Assembly: GCA_030141605.1 (NCBI GenBank)
Contig: JAQGDQ010002368.1
Coordinates: 64,001-128,000, forward strand
Source of the DNA: Tubiluchus corallicola
Taxonomy: Eukaryota > Priapulida > Priapulimorpha > Priapulimorphida > Tubiluchidae
DNA: 64,000 nt
Direction: 5' to 3'
How positions within the stretch are numbered: the stretch's first letter is position 1; each line of letters begins with the position of its first letter. Made by a program: the position numbers and the translations under genes. The notes below the pieces were generated by a model that was not told the origin of the DNA, ran no database searches, and worked only from the letters and a program-made list of their open reading frames with translations. Below, piece by piece: positions 24,483-37,800 of this stretch.

Positions 24483-26142
24483 ATGTCGACAAGTATTCCA
24501 GGACAAGGAGACGAAGATGTGATGGCGAGCACACCTTTATTTGGAGAAACACGACCACGGGTAAATGGAAAAGGAGTGAGGGAGATAGATGTGAGAGAGG
24601 AGAGAGAGAGAGAGAGAGAAACTGCTTCCAAGCTTGACAACCCAAATAGACAAAATCCACATTATGAACTTGTATGATAATTTGTGCAGATGGGGAATTT
24701 ACGTGGTGGTGTTTATTTGTCTTCTGTCAGTGAATTCACTATCAAGTTTGTGATTCCAACTTACATTTCGTATAGACTCACTTGTAATAGTTTGTGTTTA
24801 TTTTATTTTCAGGATAGGTTGATTAATTATATAATTGCACTTGTGACGGGCATTCTTGTTGTGGTAAGTTTACAGCGTTGTTAAAAATGATAAACTTATG
24901 TTGCACCATTTTCAACAGTTTGCATTATAGTTCATTACACCGCTTTCAACTGTTTGCATTCATGTAGATGTGCTTTTGTTTTGTGTTTAACTGCTACATT
25001 TCTCTATTTTTTGGAGAATGTTGTTGTTACTCCTAGTCTGTTGTTAATCTTTGGTGAATGTTTTGGTAAATATTAATGGTAGCTTTGTCTCTATGTCCAA
25101 AAATCATTGTATAAGAATAATATGTTACTTCTGATTGGCAAATTTGTGGTTGAGGAAATGCACTTTAATTTGTGCTTCAGAGATTACTGTGTAGTTACAA
25201 TTTGACATCATAAAAAACATCGAATCGGAATTTAAAACAAACAGTTACCATATAATTAGCAGGGTAACTTGGCTTTTTATTTGTGTTATTGTTAATCTGT
25301 TTGTATTACTTTGCATAAGGTTTTTATTTCAGTTTTACTTGGCATAAAGTTTTCATTTCAGTTTTACTTGGCATAAAGTTTTTATTTCAGTTTTACTTAG
25401 CATAAGGTTTTTTTTTCAGTTTTACTTTGCATAAAGTTTTTATTTCAGTTTTACTTAGCATAAAGTTTTTATTTCAGTTTACCTTTATCAGTGCTTTCAT
25501 ATTTCCCGAGTCATCGCTCAAAGCCTTGGGTGTGTTTTTCTCAGTTTGCATTACACTGGTCTGTGTTGAGAACTTGTTTCTGGTAAGTAATACACAGTAC
25601 TAAGCAGTTAAATAACTGTTAAATAAAATGGATACTACATGTTAAATGTTCTTAAATTGGTTTAATAGTGGGTAAACTGCCTTGCTTTTGTAATACAATG
25701 TGTAATAAAAATATACATTATGTGGTGATACTTAAATTTACTTCTTTATTGTAAATTTGTGCTAAAAATGTCCAAGGTAATGTCATTAGTCATGACATTA
25801 TATAATCTTGAAATAACGAGCAAAAAAGTATAAAAAGAATTAAATTGGCGTAATAGCTTCTGATTAACTTATCTGTGTGCATTTAACCTGAGCATTGATT
25901 ATTTACCTTTGTTGACTAATTACTATACTATAATGTACTTTATTCAGTATAATAGACATTAAAGGCAAATGGCAATTTCATTACTATTCTGAAGAAGCTC
26001 TAGACTCTCTTCTTTGTTATAGATTCAATGGTATAGGCAGGGTGACCTGGATACAAAGTTTCGAATGATGATTTACTTCAATACATTATGTATTCTGTTA
26101 TTTTGCATTTGTGCCAATTGTTACTATCATCTCAGCTATTAA
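24483..26142 (+). CDS. TMEM243: Transmembrane protein 243 homologue, four coding exons
   Basis: Exons at 24483-24560, 24813-24863, 25478-25582 and 26023-26142 join in phase 0 at every junction to give 117 codons; human TMEM243 has 118. The N terminus carries TPLFGETRP, matching human RPLFGETS. Four hydrophobic segments follow, beginning DRLINYIIALVTGILVV, then FTFISAFIFPE and FFSVCITLVCVENLFL. The tail begins WYRQGDLDTKFRMM and runs into a final segment, as in the human protein (WYRQGDLEPKFRKL). Donors are CGG|GTAAAT, GTG|GTAAGT and CTG|GTAAGT; acceptors are ATTTTCAG, ATTTCAG and TTGTTATAG. A further acceptor at 24429 suggests a non-coding first exon. The protein is a small multipass membrane protein of unknown biochemical role. 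It lies tail to tail with DMTF1, as in human. The exon 3 acceptor lies in an unusual tandem array. Confidence 0.93.
24592..24620 (+). repeat. (GA)n microsatellite in TMEM243 intron 1
   Basis: An almost pure GA run begins about 30 bases after the exon 1 donor of TMEM243, inside a 252-base intron. Confidence 0.8.
25304..25477 (+). repeat. Six 29-bp tandem units ending at the TMEM243 exon 3 acceptor
   Basis: Six consecutive 29-base units end at 25332, 25361, 25390, 25419, 25448 and 25477. Each finishes in a T-rich run plus TTTCAG, a good 3' splice-site match. The last AG is the acceptor joined to exon 3 (25478). Core text of each unit is close to CATAAAGTTTTTATTTCAG. The units differ from one another by only a few bases. 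The first unit is the most diverged. Confidence 0.9.
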
Positions 26143-28796
26143 ATGTGGAAATAATGTAGAAAAAAGCAACTGCATATGGAAATAATGTATACAAACAAGT
26201 GACCGTATAGAGCATCTGTATGAACAGGCCAGAAGGGCAAATGACGCCAAGTAATAGCCTCATAGTAAATGATTATGTATCAAAGTCTTAGCGTCTAGTC
26301 CGCCTGCATAAAAGGTGAATTGTGTGATACAAGTGAGAGCAACAGCAATGACTTGTGGTGGAGTTGGCATTTGGAAACCTTAGCGTTTTTGTGTGAACTA
26401 TGAACATGCAACTATGAACTTAATGATTGGTATACTGAGGTGTTGCACCTTAACAATTGAACGTTTATTGCATCACGTGATGTTAATCGTTAATGGATTG
26501 TAAATAATTTATTTCACCGCATGTTTGCATTTTATTGAAGTGCCTTTTTGAAGCTGTTCAAATGAAAATTTTTTTACTAGATTGAAGCTGTAATGAAGTT
26601 TTACTTTGATTCTGTATTATTACATGTAGGAACTGTGAAACACGATTTTAGTTTTTAGTTTTCATTCCAGATTTGTTTAAGTGATGTATTGCCATTTGTT
26701 TATTTATGAAAAACTAACTCGTGGCAGATTGTAACAATGCCTTTTGCCGTGACACTAGAATAACAGTGCTTTTATTAACAGCAGATAACGAAGCTTTAAT
26801 CAAACAAACAGAGGTTATTTGTTTTTTTCTCCACTCTATCATTTAAGAGACTGGACTGCCACGAAGTCCCCCATATTCCACTGATTTTTTTCACTGTGAT
26901 TAGAAGTTCGTATCTTGCTAGTTATTTGTCCAAGAATTTGTTTATGCCAAGTGGCCCATTTCTACATCATATCTGTACTAGTTATTATAATTGTGCTTAA
27001 GTCAACTGAACCTGTGATGTAATTCTGTTAATTTTAATTTGACAAGAAAAATCAGAACAGATGATATACTAAAAAGTAACATTTTGTTGTCATTTATGTC
27101 ATGACCCAAACGTATTTTGGCTTTTGTTCAAACTATCATTAGACAAATTTTGCTGATAAAATAGATTGCAGTATGATAGTGAAAGATGTTTGTTAGTACT
27201 CTCGCTATTAAATTGAAATCACTGCTTGAATACAGAAATACCTGTGGGTAGATTTTTGGTGTAAACTAAATAGCAATACTCACAAATGCATGTTTGTAAA
27301 ATGTTACATACAGTATTACAAAGTTTTATTTATATAGAATTTTTATACGGGAATAATGCAAAATAAATTACTTTAGTTCATTATTTTGCTCTCATAACTT
27401 TCTTTAAATTACAAACTATTTGGTAATGTGTGTATTGTGAAGCAGGTTTTGCATTATGCATTACATCAGAAATTTTTGCTGGTACATATTGTGTGGTGAT
27501 TACCATGACTCTGGGCTTAGTTCGATACTGAAAACCTAATCAGTACCTGCTCTTACATTATTCAGTGTCACACATTCTATAACAATATGTACATATTATG
27601 AGATATTCATTGAAAGTTGACAGTTTTATTTAAAATTATAGCTGCTGTGAGTAAATAATAGTTACCACAAATATAGTACAACTAATAATAACAAAAAAGT
27701 ATTAAATTAAAAAATGTATAAGTATTAAGCACAAAACAAACAAACCATAACATATTAATTACCAGACTGATTAAAAAAGATAAACTAATCAGGCCCAGAA
27801 GAAAGAAAGTGCAAGAATTAAAAAGTAACTAACAGGAGAAAAGGAAAAATGACAGATGATGCGCTGTTACATACTGGATGTAACATGAAAAATGAAAATG
27901 GAAAATCAGAACTTAAATTCACACTAGAATTTGGGACAATAAATACAACTATCAACAAGGAAGCCACAAGAGAAGAATCATTCTTTCACTTCTTCCAGGA
28001 AACTAAAGAAAAGCAGCTAAACTTGAATTGGGAATACTGTAACCTAATCGATCTCTTCCAACAGTTCATTCTAGTTTGTAACAATTTCATAATTATCATC
28101 ATTAATGACTATAAAGAAGCAGTTCATTCTTTCCATATTGTGTGATTAAAACTTGATTCTTACTTCTGGTATTACCAATGTTTTGGCAAATCTCTAGCTT
28201 CAGAATTCAGTACGAATATTTCAATTATAACCATACAACTGATATATTTTTTCCAATTTCTGTAGTAACACACACTCATATTACTCGCTAGTCGTAATTT
28301 GGCAATACTGTAGTTTGCATAAAACTGACAGGTAACGTTTGTTACAAATGTTACGTGAGTGTCACTGAGAGCTAGCTTTCCATTCATTTATGCCTCAATA
28401 ACAAAACACAATGACCAAAAATCTTGAAAAAAGCCAAAAACCAAGATTTTAGGTGAAATATATATATATAATATTGCAGCTCGCCGGACATGTTGCTCAT
28501 CATGTCATACATATAAATAACCATGTAACAATATAGAGGCGTATATACATAAATAGTTTTTACACAATTTAAAACGATTTTTTGCCACACTACAAAATGG
28601 TCTGTTAGTCAAAGAGATTTACCAATACAGCAAACTGATGATAAATTCAGACCACTGTAACATAACATAATGTGTCAATCCTGCATTAAATAAACACAAC
28701 TGCATTGCAGTCCATATATTTCTATTAATTTTAACTTCTTACCTTGGCGTAATTTTGGCGAAAGCACGTGTAATATATTCTTGATTACAAGCTGGA
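26143..28796. other. Region between the convergent TMEM243 and DMTF1 3' ends
   Basis: It should contain both 3' UTRs. An AATAAA at 27362-27367 is a possible signal for TMEM243, at a long distance. An ORF of 98 codons at 27849-28145 has an ATG but no recognisable domain and an AT-driven composition. No RNA gene or clear transposon is visible. Confidence 0.45.
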
Positions 28797-28828
28797 CTAC
28801 TGCAATGTTTCATGTGTAACCACTGGAT
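28745..28828 (-). other. Alternative reading of the last DMTF1 exon
   Basis: The last modelled exon starts at 28828 after TTTCTTACAG and stops within 11 codons in the phase required by exon 15. The same exon has a consensus donor at its far side (GCCAAG|GTAAGAAG, exon end 28745). It is open for all 84 bases in a different phase (IQWLHMKHCSSP and so on). It may be an internal exon of an alternative DMTF1 end or of something else; transcript data would decide. Confidence 0.3.
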
Positions 28829-31800
28829 CTGTAAGAAATACATACAAGCATGAGTTGTACTGGACTTGTAAAATGTCCCACCTGCATTTTTCATTTCACC
28901 TATTTCTCCCTTTTATATGAATTTGTTTCTTAGCTATGTTTTATTATATCACTTGATCTTTTAACTTTGTATTCTAACCAGTGCTTAATATGTGAAACTC
29001 ACATAGGAAAATGACACATCTCTCTACTGGTACTACAGAGAAGAGTTGTTTTGTAAAATTGGTAACAAGTATCCTAGAATGTATGTAATCTAATAAAGTA
29101 GCATATTCTACTACATACCATAATTATTAAGGCATCTAGTGCTTCAAAAATATTTTGTTTAGCAGTTGAATCGTAAGTTAACATAACGATAAGTAAATGC
29201 AATAATTACTACGTCTGGCTGTTAAGTCACATGTACATTCAAGATCGGCTGAGCCATGGACTGTTGCCACAATCAGCACGTTAACAAGATTGCAAACTTG
29301 CACTTTGAATGAAGTCAGAGCAGGCGAATTTAAGCTAATTATCGATTATGCACATGTACTGATTATTTATCATAAAAATATTAATAGTGGAGTTTGAACT
29401 ATATAACACTACATGACTATCAAGCAAAACGCCGTGAATTTTAACTGAAATTATTAAAGCTTTTGATATTTTGCATGCATGATTCTTTGTGCTTCTGTGT
29501 GTTGAATTAAGAGTGTGATGGATATTCAAGGGCTATGGCGCACCTGAAAATTTAAGCCCTATTGTAGTGGTAAGATTGTTTGCTAAAAATACACAGATTT
29601 ACATGGACTTTACCTGGTAAAGTGATTACTGAACCAGATTCCAATGCTACAGTGTCCACAGTTTCACTTATTACTGCTTCTCCTTCATCTGTGTCCGGAA
29701 AGCCTACCGACACGACAGACTTGGGAATAACTATCTCGGTAATTTGTCCTTCACTATCAGGTGCTAGGACGGTAATGACTTCTCCCATGGTGTCCTCATC
29801 TGTCTGAGACTGTGCATCTGTTCCAATACATAAGCAAATTAACATTTGAAACTGATGACTAATAATGCTTCAAATAATTCAAAATAATGGATTTGCGATT
29901 ACTTTTTAAGGAACCATGTGAACGAAAATTTATGAAATATCGATATCAACTGAAACGGTTTAAAATATGTGCACAGAATTCCAAACAAAACTTCTGTTAC
30001 CAAATTATTGTTCATAAAATGTTGTACAAGGCTCTTATAATGTGAAAACAGTAATATTATTTACATAGGTTTATCATAATTGAACCAGTTACAACTTGCC
30101 CATGTAGGTGGGGGAATGCAGAAAATGTTAGCATGTTTAGTTCGGACTTGGTCTCCTAAAATTGATCATTCATGGCATAGATGAGAACATTAATCCAATT
30201 TTATGTATTGACACATTTTATGGATCCAGATGAAATTGTATTCAGTGAAGGGACTGTCTAAATTTTTTAAAAGAATAATTTTGATGCCACAGTTAAGTCA
30301 GTTGATTTTGGCAGACTGGTCTAGCCTAGCCATGCTGGTTTGAAACTAATCCTATTTCATCAAATTAAACAGTAGCTCCCTACACCACTAGCTCAAATGC
30401 CACAAGGCAGAATGGACAAAAAATATCACATATTTTATCAAAGAGATGTCTAATGGCAGAGGTTAGAAAATGTTATTTTGCGGTCAAGCATAAATGTAAA
30501 ATACTCTGGACAGAAAACACAAATAAGGAAGATGCTAATGTATTCTTCATTCATTTAAATTTCCAGAACTTACTTAGAACCAAAACACCCAAGTTTTACA
30601 AAGCTGGTGAAGAGTATTCAATCCAGAGTTTTTTCATTCTGCTGCAACAACCTGTGACGGTAAGCACCTCATTAAATTACTACATTCAAGATTGTTTGCG
30701 AGATTAGTTCAAACAATGTGGTCAATGTAGTTCTGAGCAGCTGCAAAAAGAATGCTTAGCGAACCACACCTTGTTCAGAGTCTTTTGCTCTTGTCGCTAA
30801 CGTTGCTGGATCATTGTCATCAACAGTCATGGCTAGCTGCACTTCACCCAGTGAAAATTCGTTGCTTAAATTAGACTCGTCTTGACCACCCTGTAATATC
30901 ATTCCCAGAGATCCTATTTGAGCTGCGTCTAAACTGTCGTTGTCGACCGCAAAAGAGATTGCGCCATCAGCATCAATAACTAACTGGTTAATTGTGTTGC
31001 TTTGCACGATGACATTTTCATTGCTGTGGACTGCTGAATCAGGCTTAAAATGAAAAATAAACTCAGTAAATAATTAACAATAGTCAAAAGACAATTGTAT
31101 TTTCATACAGACTATGTTCTATACAGCTCTCATAGAGAAATGTTATGTTACATTAGCTAATGCAAAAACCTCAATTGCAGTAATTCAGACGCTTTACTGA
31201 TAGAAAAACATACAGACATTCAAAAAAAGTGCCAACAATTTAGCAGGACAAAGCTTCTCTGCAGACTCCAACAGGGACTTCCTATTGGAATTTAATAATT
31301 TAAAGTATTAATAACAGAGCCAAACCACAAATAGCTGATAATCTTGAAATTAATATCACAAAATAATTAAAGCATTAATAAATATCTCCCACAAGGAAAT
31401 GAAACACGTAAGTCAAAGTAAGAAAATGAAAATGCATAAAAAACTAAATTTTTCTTGCATTTTACATTATTAGTGCAATTCCTAATTAAAAATAGAATAC
31501 AGAACAAAAAATACTCAAGAAATACATGCTGTTTAAATAACTACTATTATTATTGTTGTGCTTTTAGTGACTTTTTGTCTTCTTGTGTTTTTTCTGTGCT
31601 GTGAATTTTATTCTTATTTAGTGAATGTGTTTAGTGCTAACTTCCATATGCTGCACTAAATGTATCAATGTACTATAATGATTTTTGTTATTACTATGTT
31701 TTATTATCACTAATCAATCTAATAAAGTTTTCACTACTATACGCAAGCAAAGCATAAAAATAAAGAATGTTACTAAACTTACCTTTATGATAATTTGTTG

Positions 31801-34800
31801 TGTTAGTTCAGAACTGCCATCCAAGCTTTGCTGCTGACTTATCAGAGCTAGAGGATCTGCTACCAGATAAGACTGAGAAATTTCCTTTCCGTCCTCATCA
31901 GACGATTGAAGAATTTCGTATGAAACTGCAACACCTGCTGCAGAGTCATCAGTGCTCTGCTTTGCTGTGTCTTCAGCTGCAAGAAAATAAATCAAATGTG
32001 ATTTGGAAAGTTTAGCATTGACAGAGTGCAAGTGTGCTGCTTTGTTATTATTTTAAGTACAGCTTGGTGAAACAGTTGATAAGGCAATACATGACAGTGT
32101 TAATACACTTTACGGCCAACAGAATGGTGCAGCGCACGTCTGCTGCTTGGCTCTGCTTGGCCAAAACAGTTGACAATGTGTAGGCTTACATGAGGTTACT
32201 TGGCTCTTTTCTTTTTTTGTAACAAAAATGAAAATAACTAAAATGCTTTTACTGTGAACACCTTATATATGGTCAGATTCACTAAGAAGGTGAGCTGCTG
32301 CACTATGTCTAGGGGCTTCTTTGAGGTCCAGGACTGCTCTGGGGCAGGAAGAGAAAAGCTGAGCAGTCCTACATCAGTGTTGGTTTTTGCGGATGATTCA
32401 TATCAGTGGTAACCAGAGTACTTTACACTGAGTACCAAAAAAACAGCTATATATTTTCGAACTTTTTTAAATAAATATACTCGCCCAGTTTGTAGCGGAA
32501 AGAAAACTGTGCAAAAAGACAGTGAAAATTAATTTGCAGTTTGTTAGTTAGTACCACAAAGTAATGAGAAAATAACCAAGTAAAGGGCTGGCAAATAATC
32601 TAAACAAGTTTCAAAAGAGAAGTGCTTTATTATAATTTAAAGCACTTGGGGCAAATTCTTTGGAATTTAATCTGGTAAAAAGTGCAAGTCATAATATATT
32701 TTATTGGTGCAATTTAATTTATTATGAGATTTATAGTACAGTCGGGATGCGTTACAAAACATATAAAATTAAATCCTATGCAAAATTCAAGACGCTTATA
32801 GTAATTCTGCTGCATCTGTACAATTCAATTTAATAATGTCACGATAAGCTTACCAGAATGTAATTCTGATGCATCTGTAGCTGGCTCTGACTCTAAATTG
32901 TTGGATCTCGTCCATTTTCTTGTGTTTTCAGTGCTCAGCTCACCTTCTTCGAACACAGTTTTGATTAGATTCTCTCCATTATCACCAAGACAAGCAACAA
33001 TTTCTGCAAAAATCAAAACGTTTCAGTACAATTCTGTAGCAGTGACCATGCCTAAGTTGCAATGGATATTTCAGAGTAATCAATTAAATGTATGGATTGG
33101 AGCTCAAAGTCAAGGTCTTCTACTTTCAAGGCAGCTATGCTGACCTTGCACCACAGGGGTACTCTGATAATTCTTGTAGATAACAGAGTTTATGGAAAAA
33201 ATTAATGAAGCTACCCATATTTCAAAAAGGAATGTCTGAATGTACCCCTAAAAGTTAGCATCTGGTAATTGGGAACATTTCTCTTTATAGCCCACCATTT
33301 CCCACGAAGCCATTGCGGTGAACGAGCGCTACTCCACCCTTCAGAAATGGCTTCCCAGTCAATTGAGGCTTCATCTTGAATACCAGCATCCGCACAAGCT
33401 TTAACCCTGAAATATTAAAGTATGAAATACCATGTTTTGTGTATATTTAATTAAGTAATTATGAAACTTAATGAGCTTGAACTAAATGTGTGACATTTTT
33501 AAATGGTGTGATTTGATTTTTGCACAGTGAATAACGAAAAGAATTTAACACAATAAATCACATTTAGCATTTTGTACACACCATAGTAACATTTTCAATA
33601 CCATACATAGTGCCAAAGATACAGGTTTACAGCTGGAAAAATTTAGTCTCTACACATTTTTTTTATTTGCTGCCATCCATCTTCGACTAGCCATTCTATA
33701 GGCAAATATTAGGGCTTGACAATGTTTCTCAATGTTTGAAATACAAACACACAGCAGAAACTAGATGAATCAGAAAAACTTTCAGACATCTTGAAAAAAC
33801 TCACTTGTTAATAAGGGTTATATCGTCTGAAAATAACCATTCAGAACCACCCTTTTGCTTCCAGTTCAGAATATTCAGCCATTTTGAACGACACTGTTTT
33901 TCTGTACGAGTCTTCACCAGAGCTGCAACACTAGACCAGGAGACATTCTGTGTAATGCTGCTACCAGGTCGGAGCCCTGTCTGCTCATAAACTGCCTCTG
34001 CTAATCTATCTTCTTCATCTGGCTGCCATTTGCCTGTTATTAACAAAATGGATAAACTTTTCTAAAAATGCTAAGCTTAATTGAGTGCTACCAGTCAAAA
34101 ATCATGGCGAGAACATCATGGATAACAAAAAAAGCAAGTCAAATAAATGACACCCATTTGTACAATTTGACACATTCCTTCACTAGCCTATTGTATTCCA
34201 CGTTATAGGCATTTACTATATTGACAGAAGACTACATTTTGCATTTGTGCAAATAAAATGGAAGTTGATTACTAACTCTTCGGTAAAGCTCAAGCACCTC
34301 AAGAAAAATTTATCGAATCTTAACTGTGATGCTAAGATGAGCTTGGGAAGACTTTTGTAAATTAATTTTAAGCGAAATTTTGTCCACTATCCTTTCGCAC
34401 AATCAGGACTCTCTGGTAAACTTTGGCTAACGTATCCATTTCACTACAGAAAAGATCATCACACATGCAATTTACAGCAACTTATGTTTACCGTGAATTA
34501 TAAAGCACAAAGTAATGCTTCCATCTTCTTAAGTAATCGGTTTCTATGTCACACCAAATTAGACTAATGACAATACGTAATAATTCCAGTTTTCTTACCA
34601 GAATTGCAAGTTTCTTTCATTAGACGACATCTGTCCTTCACAGAAGAGGGACTTCGGCCAAGCACATAACCGATAGTTACCCAATCACTATTGTACTTCT
34701 TCCGCAACCTAAAACAATAAAAGCTTTGTTACCTTTCAAAAACTAAAAAGAGAAATTATTTTAGGTACCCGACACATTTACTTACAAAAATGTTGCATTA

Positions 34801-37800
34801 AAAACTATACTCTACTAATTAAATTAGAGGACACCTAAAGGAGATGCAGATCTATGGCTCAAAGTCACCACAGATATATTTATTATGGTATTTTTTGATT
34901 TTGTCACTTTGGCATTTTGAACCAAAAACAATGCTTTTCCCAGGTGTTTCTGAAGCCTATCCCTGTCCCAACTTTGGTGAGTGCAACCTCATCTGTTTTA
35001 ATTTGAGTATAACCTCATCCATTTTGATGAAAACAGGTAAAGTGTATTTTTTAGTTCTGTAAGCTACATCTTAGACCTTTTGGACCAAAAGTAGAGGATT
35101 TCTTGGTCTTGCCTAGATTACCACTGTGCCAAAAGTGGAGTTATAACTTAATCCTTTTCGATTTTATTGTGTGAGCAGACATACATGCATGGAAACTATT
35201 AAATGCCCTACTTTACAGTGTCAGTGTTAACAAATAACTAAATATGCATTAGTTATAAATTTCAATTTGGCTTAAAGTATTATTCATAAAGTATTATGCA
35301 AACATGAAAGAACTAGCACTGACTCTTTTAGTTTTTCAATTTCTTCTTCTGTGTATTTTCCTACGTGGTTCTTCGAGTCGTACATACGAAGCACACGTCG
35401 ATAGACTGCAAACAACGGACGCTGCAGGCCTTTTGCAATAACTCGGTAGAAGTCCTTCCTTTCATCTTTGGTCATTTTGAATATGACATCAGCTGGATCT
35501 GTAAATCCCCGTTCCTGAAAAAATGGCACAAAAGACTTTAAAAAACTGAATTCACAAATTCAGGATAAGGGTGAGTTTCAATGTGTAGCATTTGCAGTTA
35601 ATTAGTGTTCAACTATATGTCTAGCTAAAAAACTAATTAGTGATGTGCTTCCTAACAGGTGATGTGCTTGACTGCTAGGAAATTGTTTTCATGGTGCTTT
35701 TCTTATAACTTATGTGATTCATTCAATTTGAACAAGAATTATTGACAGGAAAAGAAAGCAAAGATTCAGAATGCAAGTTTCTGCTGAAGATAAATTTCTA
35801 ATCTGTTTCTGTAATTGCAAAGTCCTAGAAGTAATTCAGAAGAAACATATTAAAATGCCAGAATAACCCTCTACAAGAACATAGTTTATGATGACAGTTA
35901 AAGCGATGATACTTCATTAATATAGTATTTTGTATAAGCATTTGATGCCATCATTAACATACAGAACACTTAATTAATGTGAAAGTACATCAAGTAAGTA
36001 GACAAGAGGGCGTCAAGTAATTAGAATAAACTTCTGCGGCCCGGACAGGTAAACAACTACTGCACGAAAAAAAGGTTTACCTACCTTGCAATACGTTTCT
36101 ATATTAGCTTCTAGTAATAAATTTTCTTCCTTGGACCACTGACCTCGTTTCCACGACACGCCTAGAAGTCCACATAAAAACAATTTTAATGTAAAATTTG
36201 CTCTACGTCAAAAAATTACAGTGAGTTGACTCATCAGTAACAAAGTAATTTTGTTTATCACTACCAATGTCTGAAAACAACAAAAACAATAGTAACAGTA
36301 AAAGGCCAAATGTCATAAAATATTTGATCAGTATCAGCAGACATACTTTAATTGGTGGTAAAACAAAAGGTGTTGAAAGGGTGGCAAATAACAAAATTAG
36401 CAAATGAAATTTTGCTACCTATAATGCATGTTGGCATTACTGTAAGTCGAGCTGTCAAGCAAAAGAAGAATACATAAATTAATAGATTTACTGAATTTCA
36501 TATTTTATTTTCCAAAGGCTAATGTGATTATTTCCATTTAGCAACTAACTACTTAACTTTACCCCATAGACTTTGTCTTTACAATTTCACTATCTAATGC
36601 AGTATTGCAGCCACATCTGGGCTTGTGATTCAGTCTTTTACCTTAACTCACTTGACAGGCTGTTGAATGACATTGCAAATCTAGTTGACAGTCCGATTTT
36701 TTTTTGGGAGATACCTTTGCTAATTCATTCTTATTAAAGTTCTATTGCTATATTATTAAATCTCATCCATCGCTACTTTTGTGAACGATGCTCTTGTGAT
36801 TTTCACTTGTTCCTAAATAACGATAGTTTGCTTGAAATATTCATTTTGCTGCCGTTGCTCACATTTTATTCCGTCATATACCTAGAAGGAAACTGTTTAA
36901 TTACAAATCCAGTTCACCCTCCCCTGCTTCTTATTACCAAAAAGATAGCTTTCTCTGTTAGCTATAACCTCATTTGCTTATAGATGCCTTTTATCTTTGC
37001 TAAGTCAGTTATGTCTGCAGTCACAAAGTTTTTGTTTTTCACAACTGTAATAATATTCTCTTTCTAAATGCAGCAATATCTTCAATTGTCACTTACCTTG
37101 TTTGGGACAATAATATAAAGTATAAAACCACAACAATAGTAACAAAAAACAAAATTCGACGTAACAGCTTAATGATTATTTTCTATTGTAACACAATTAA
37201 TTGTATTCTAATACCTTTATCTTTCAGCTGCTCTTTATCCTCTTTCGTAGTAAACCAAGACTGATTAACTATTTTCCGTTCACTAGGATTACTTGAATCC
37301 TTTGTCGAAGAATTTGCTCTGGCTGGTGTATTAGTACTTTTAGTTAAATCCTTCACCTGGAAAGCGCAAATCAAAAATACTCATAAAACACTACTAATAT
37401 AAGATACAAAAAACCTTTAACTGTTAAGTGAAGTAACGAGTAAACGACAAGATACAAATTTAACCAAGAAAGTTTAAAATCTAAGCCGTATGCCCGATTA
37501 CACTCAATACTTTGATATAGACACTAATGGTTTTGAACGGCTAATAATGATAATAAATTAGGAAATTTAAAATAAGTTACCCGTGGAGACTTGACAATGC
37601 TGAATAAAGTACCAGATGTCGTATTTGTTTCATCATTTTCTGTAATATAAAGAGAGCTTTATTCATCAATGGAATACTACTGAGCCTAGAAGCTTTCACC
37701 AGAGTCAGCACAGTCGGTAATAGTCAACATTTTGTGACACTGTAGAGTCAAAAGGAAATCCTCTAGAACCTTCTGAATCCTCATGCAACCCATTAGTCAA

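Noticed and set aside
27849-28145. 98-codon ORF between TMEM243 and DMTF1
   Set aside because: It is AT-driven, has no domain or splice context, and lies where 3' UTRs are expected.
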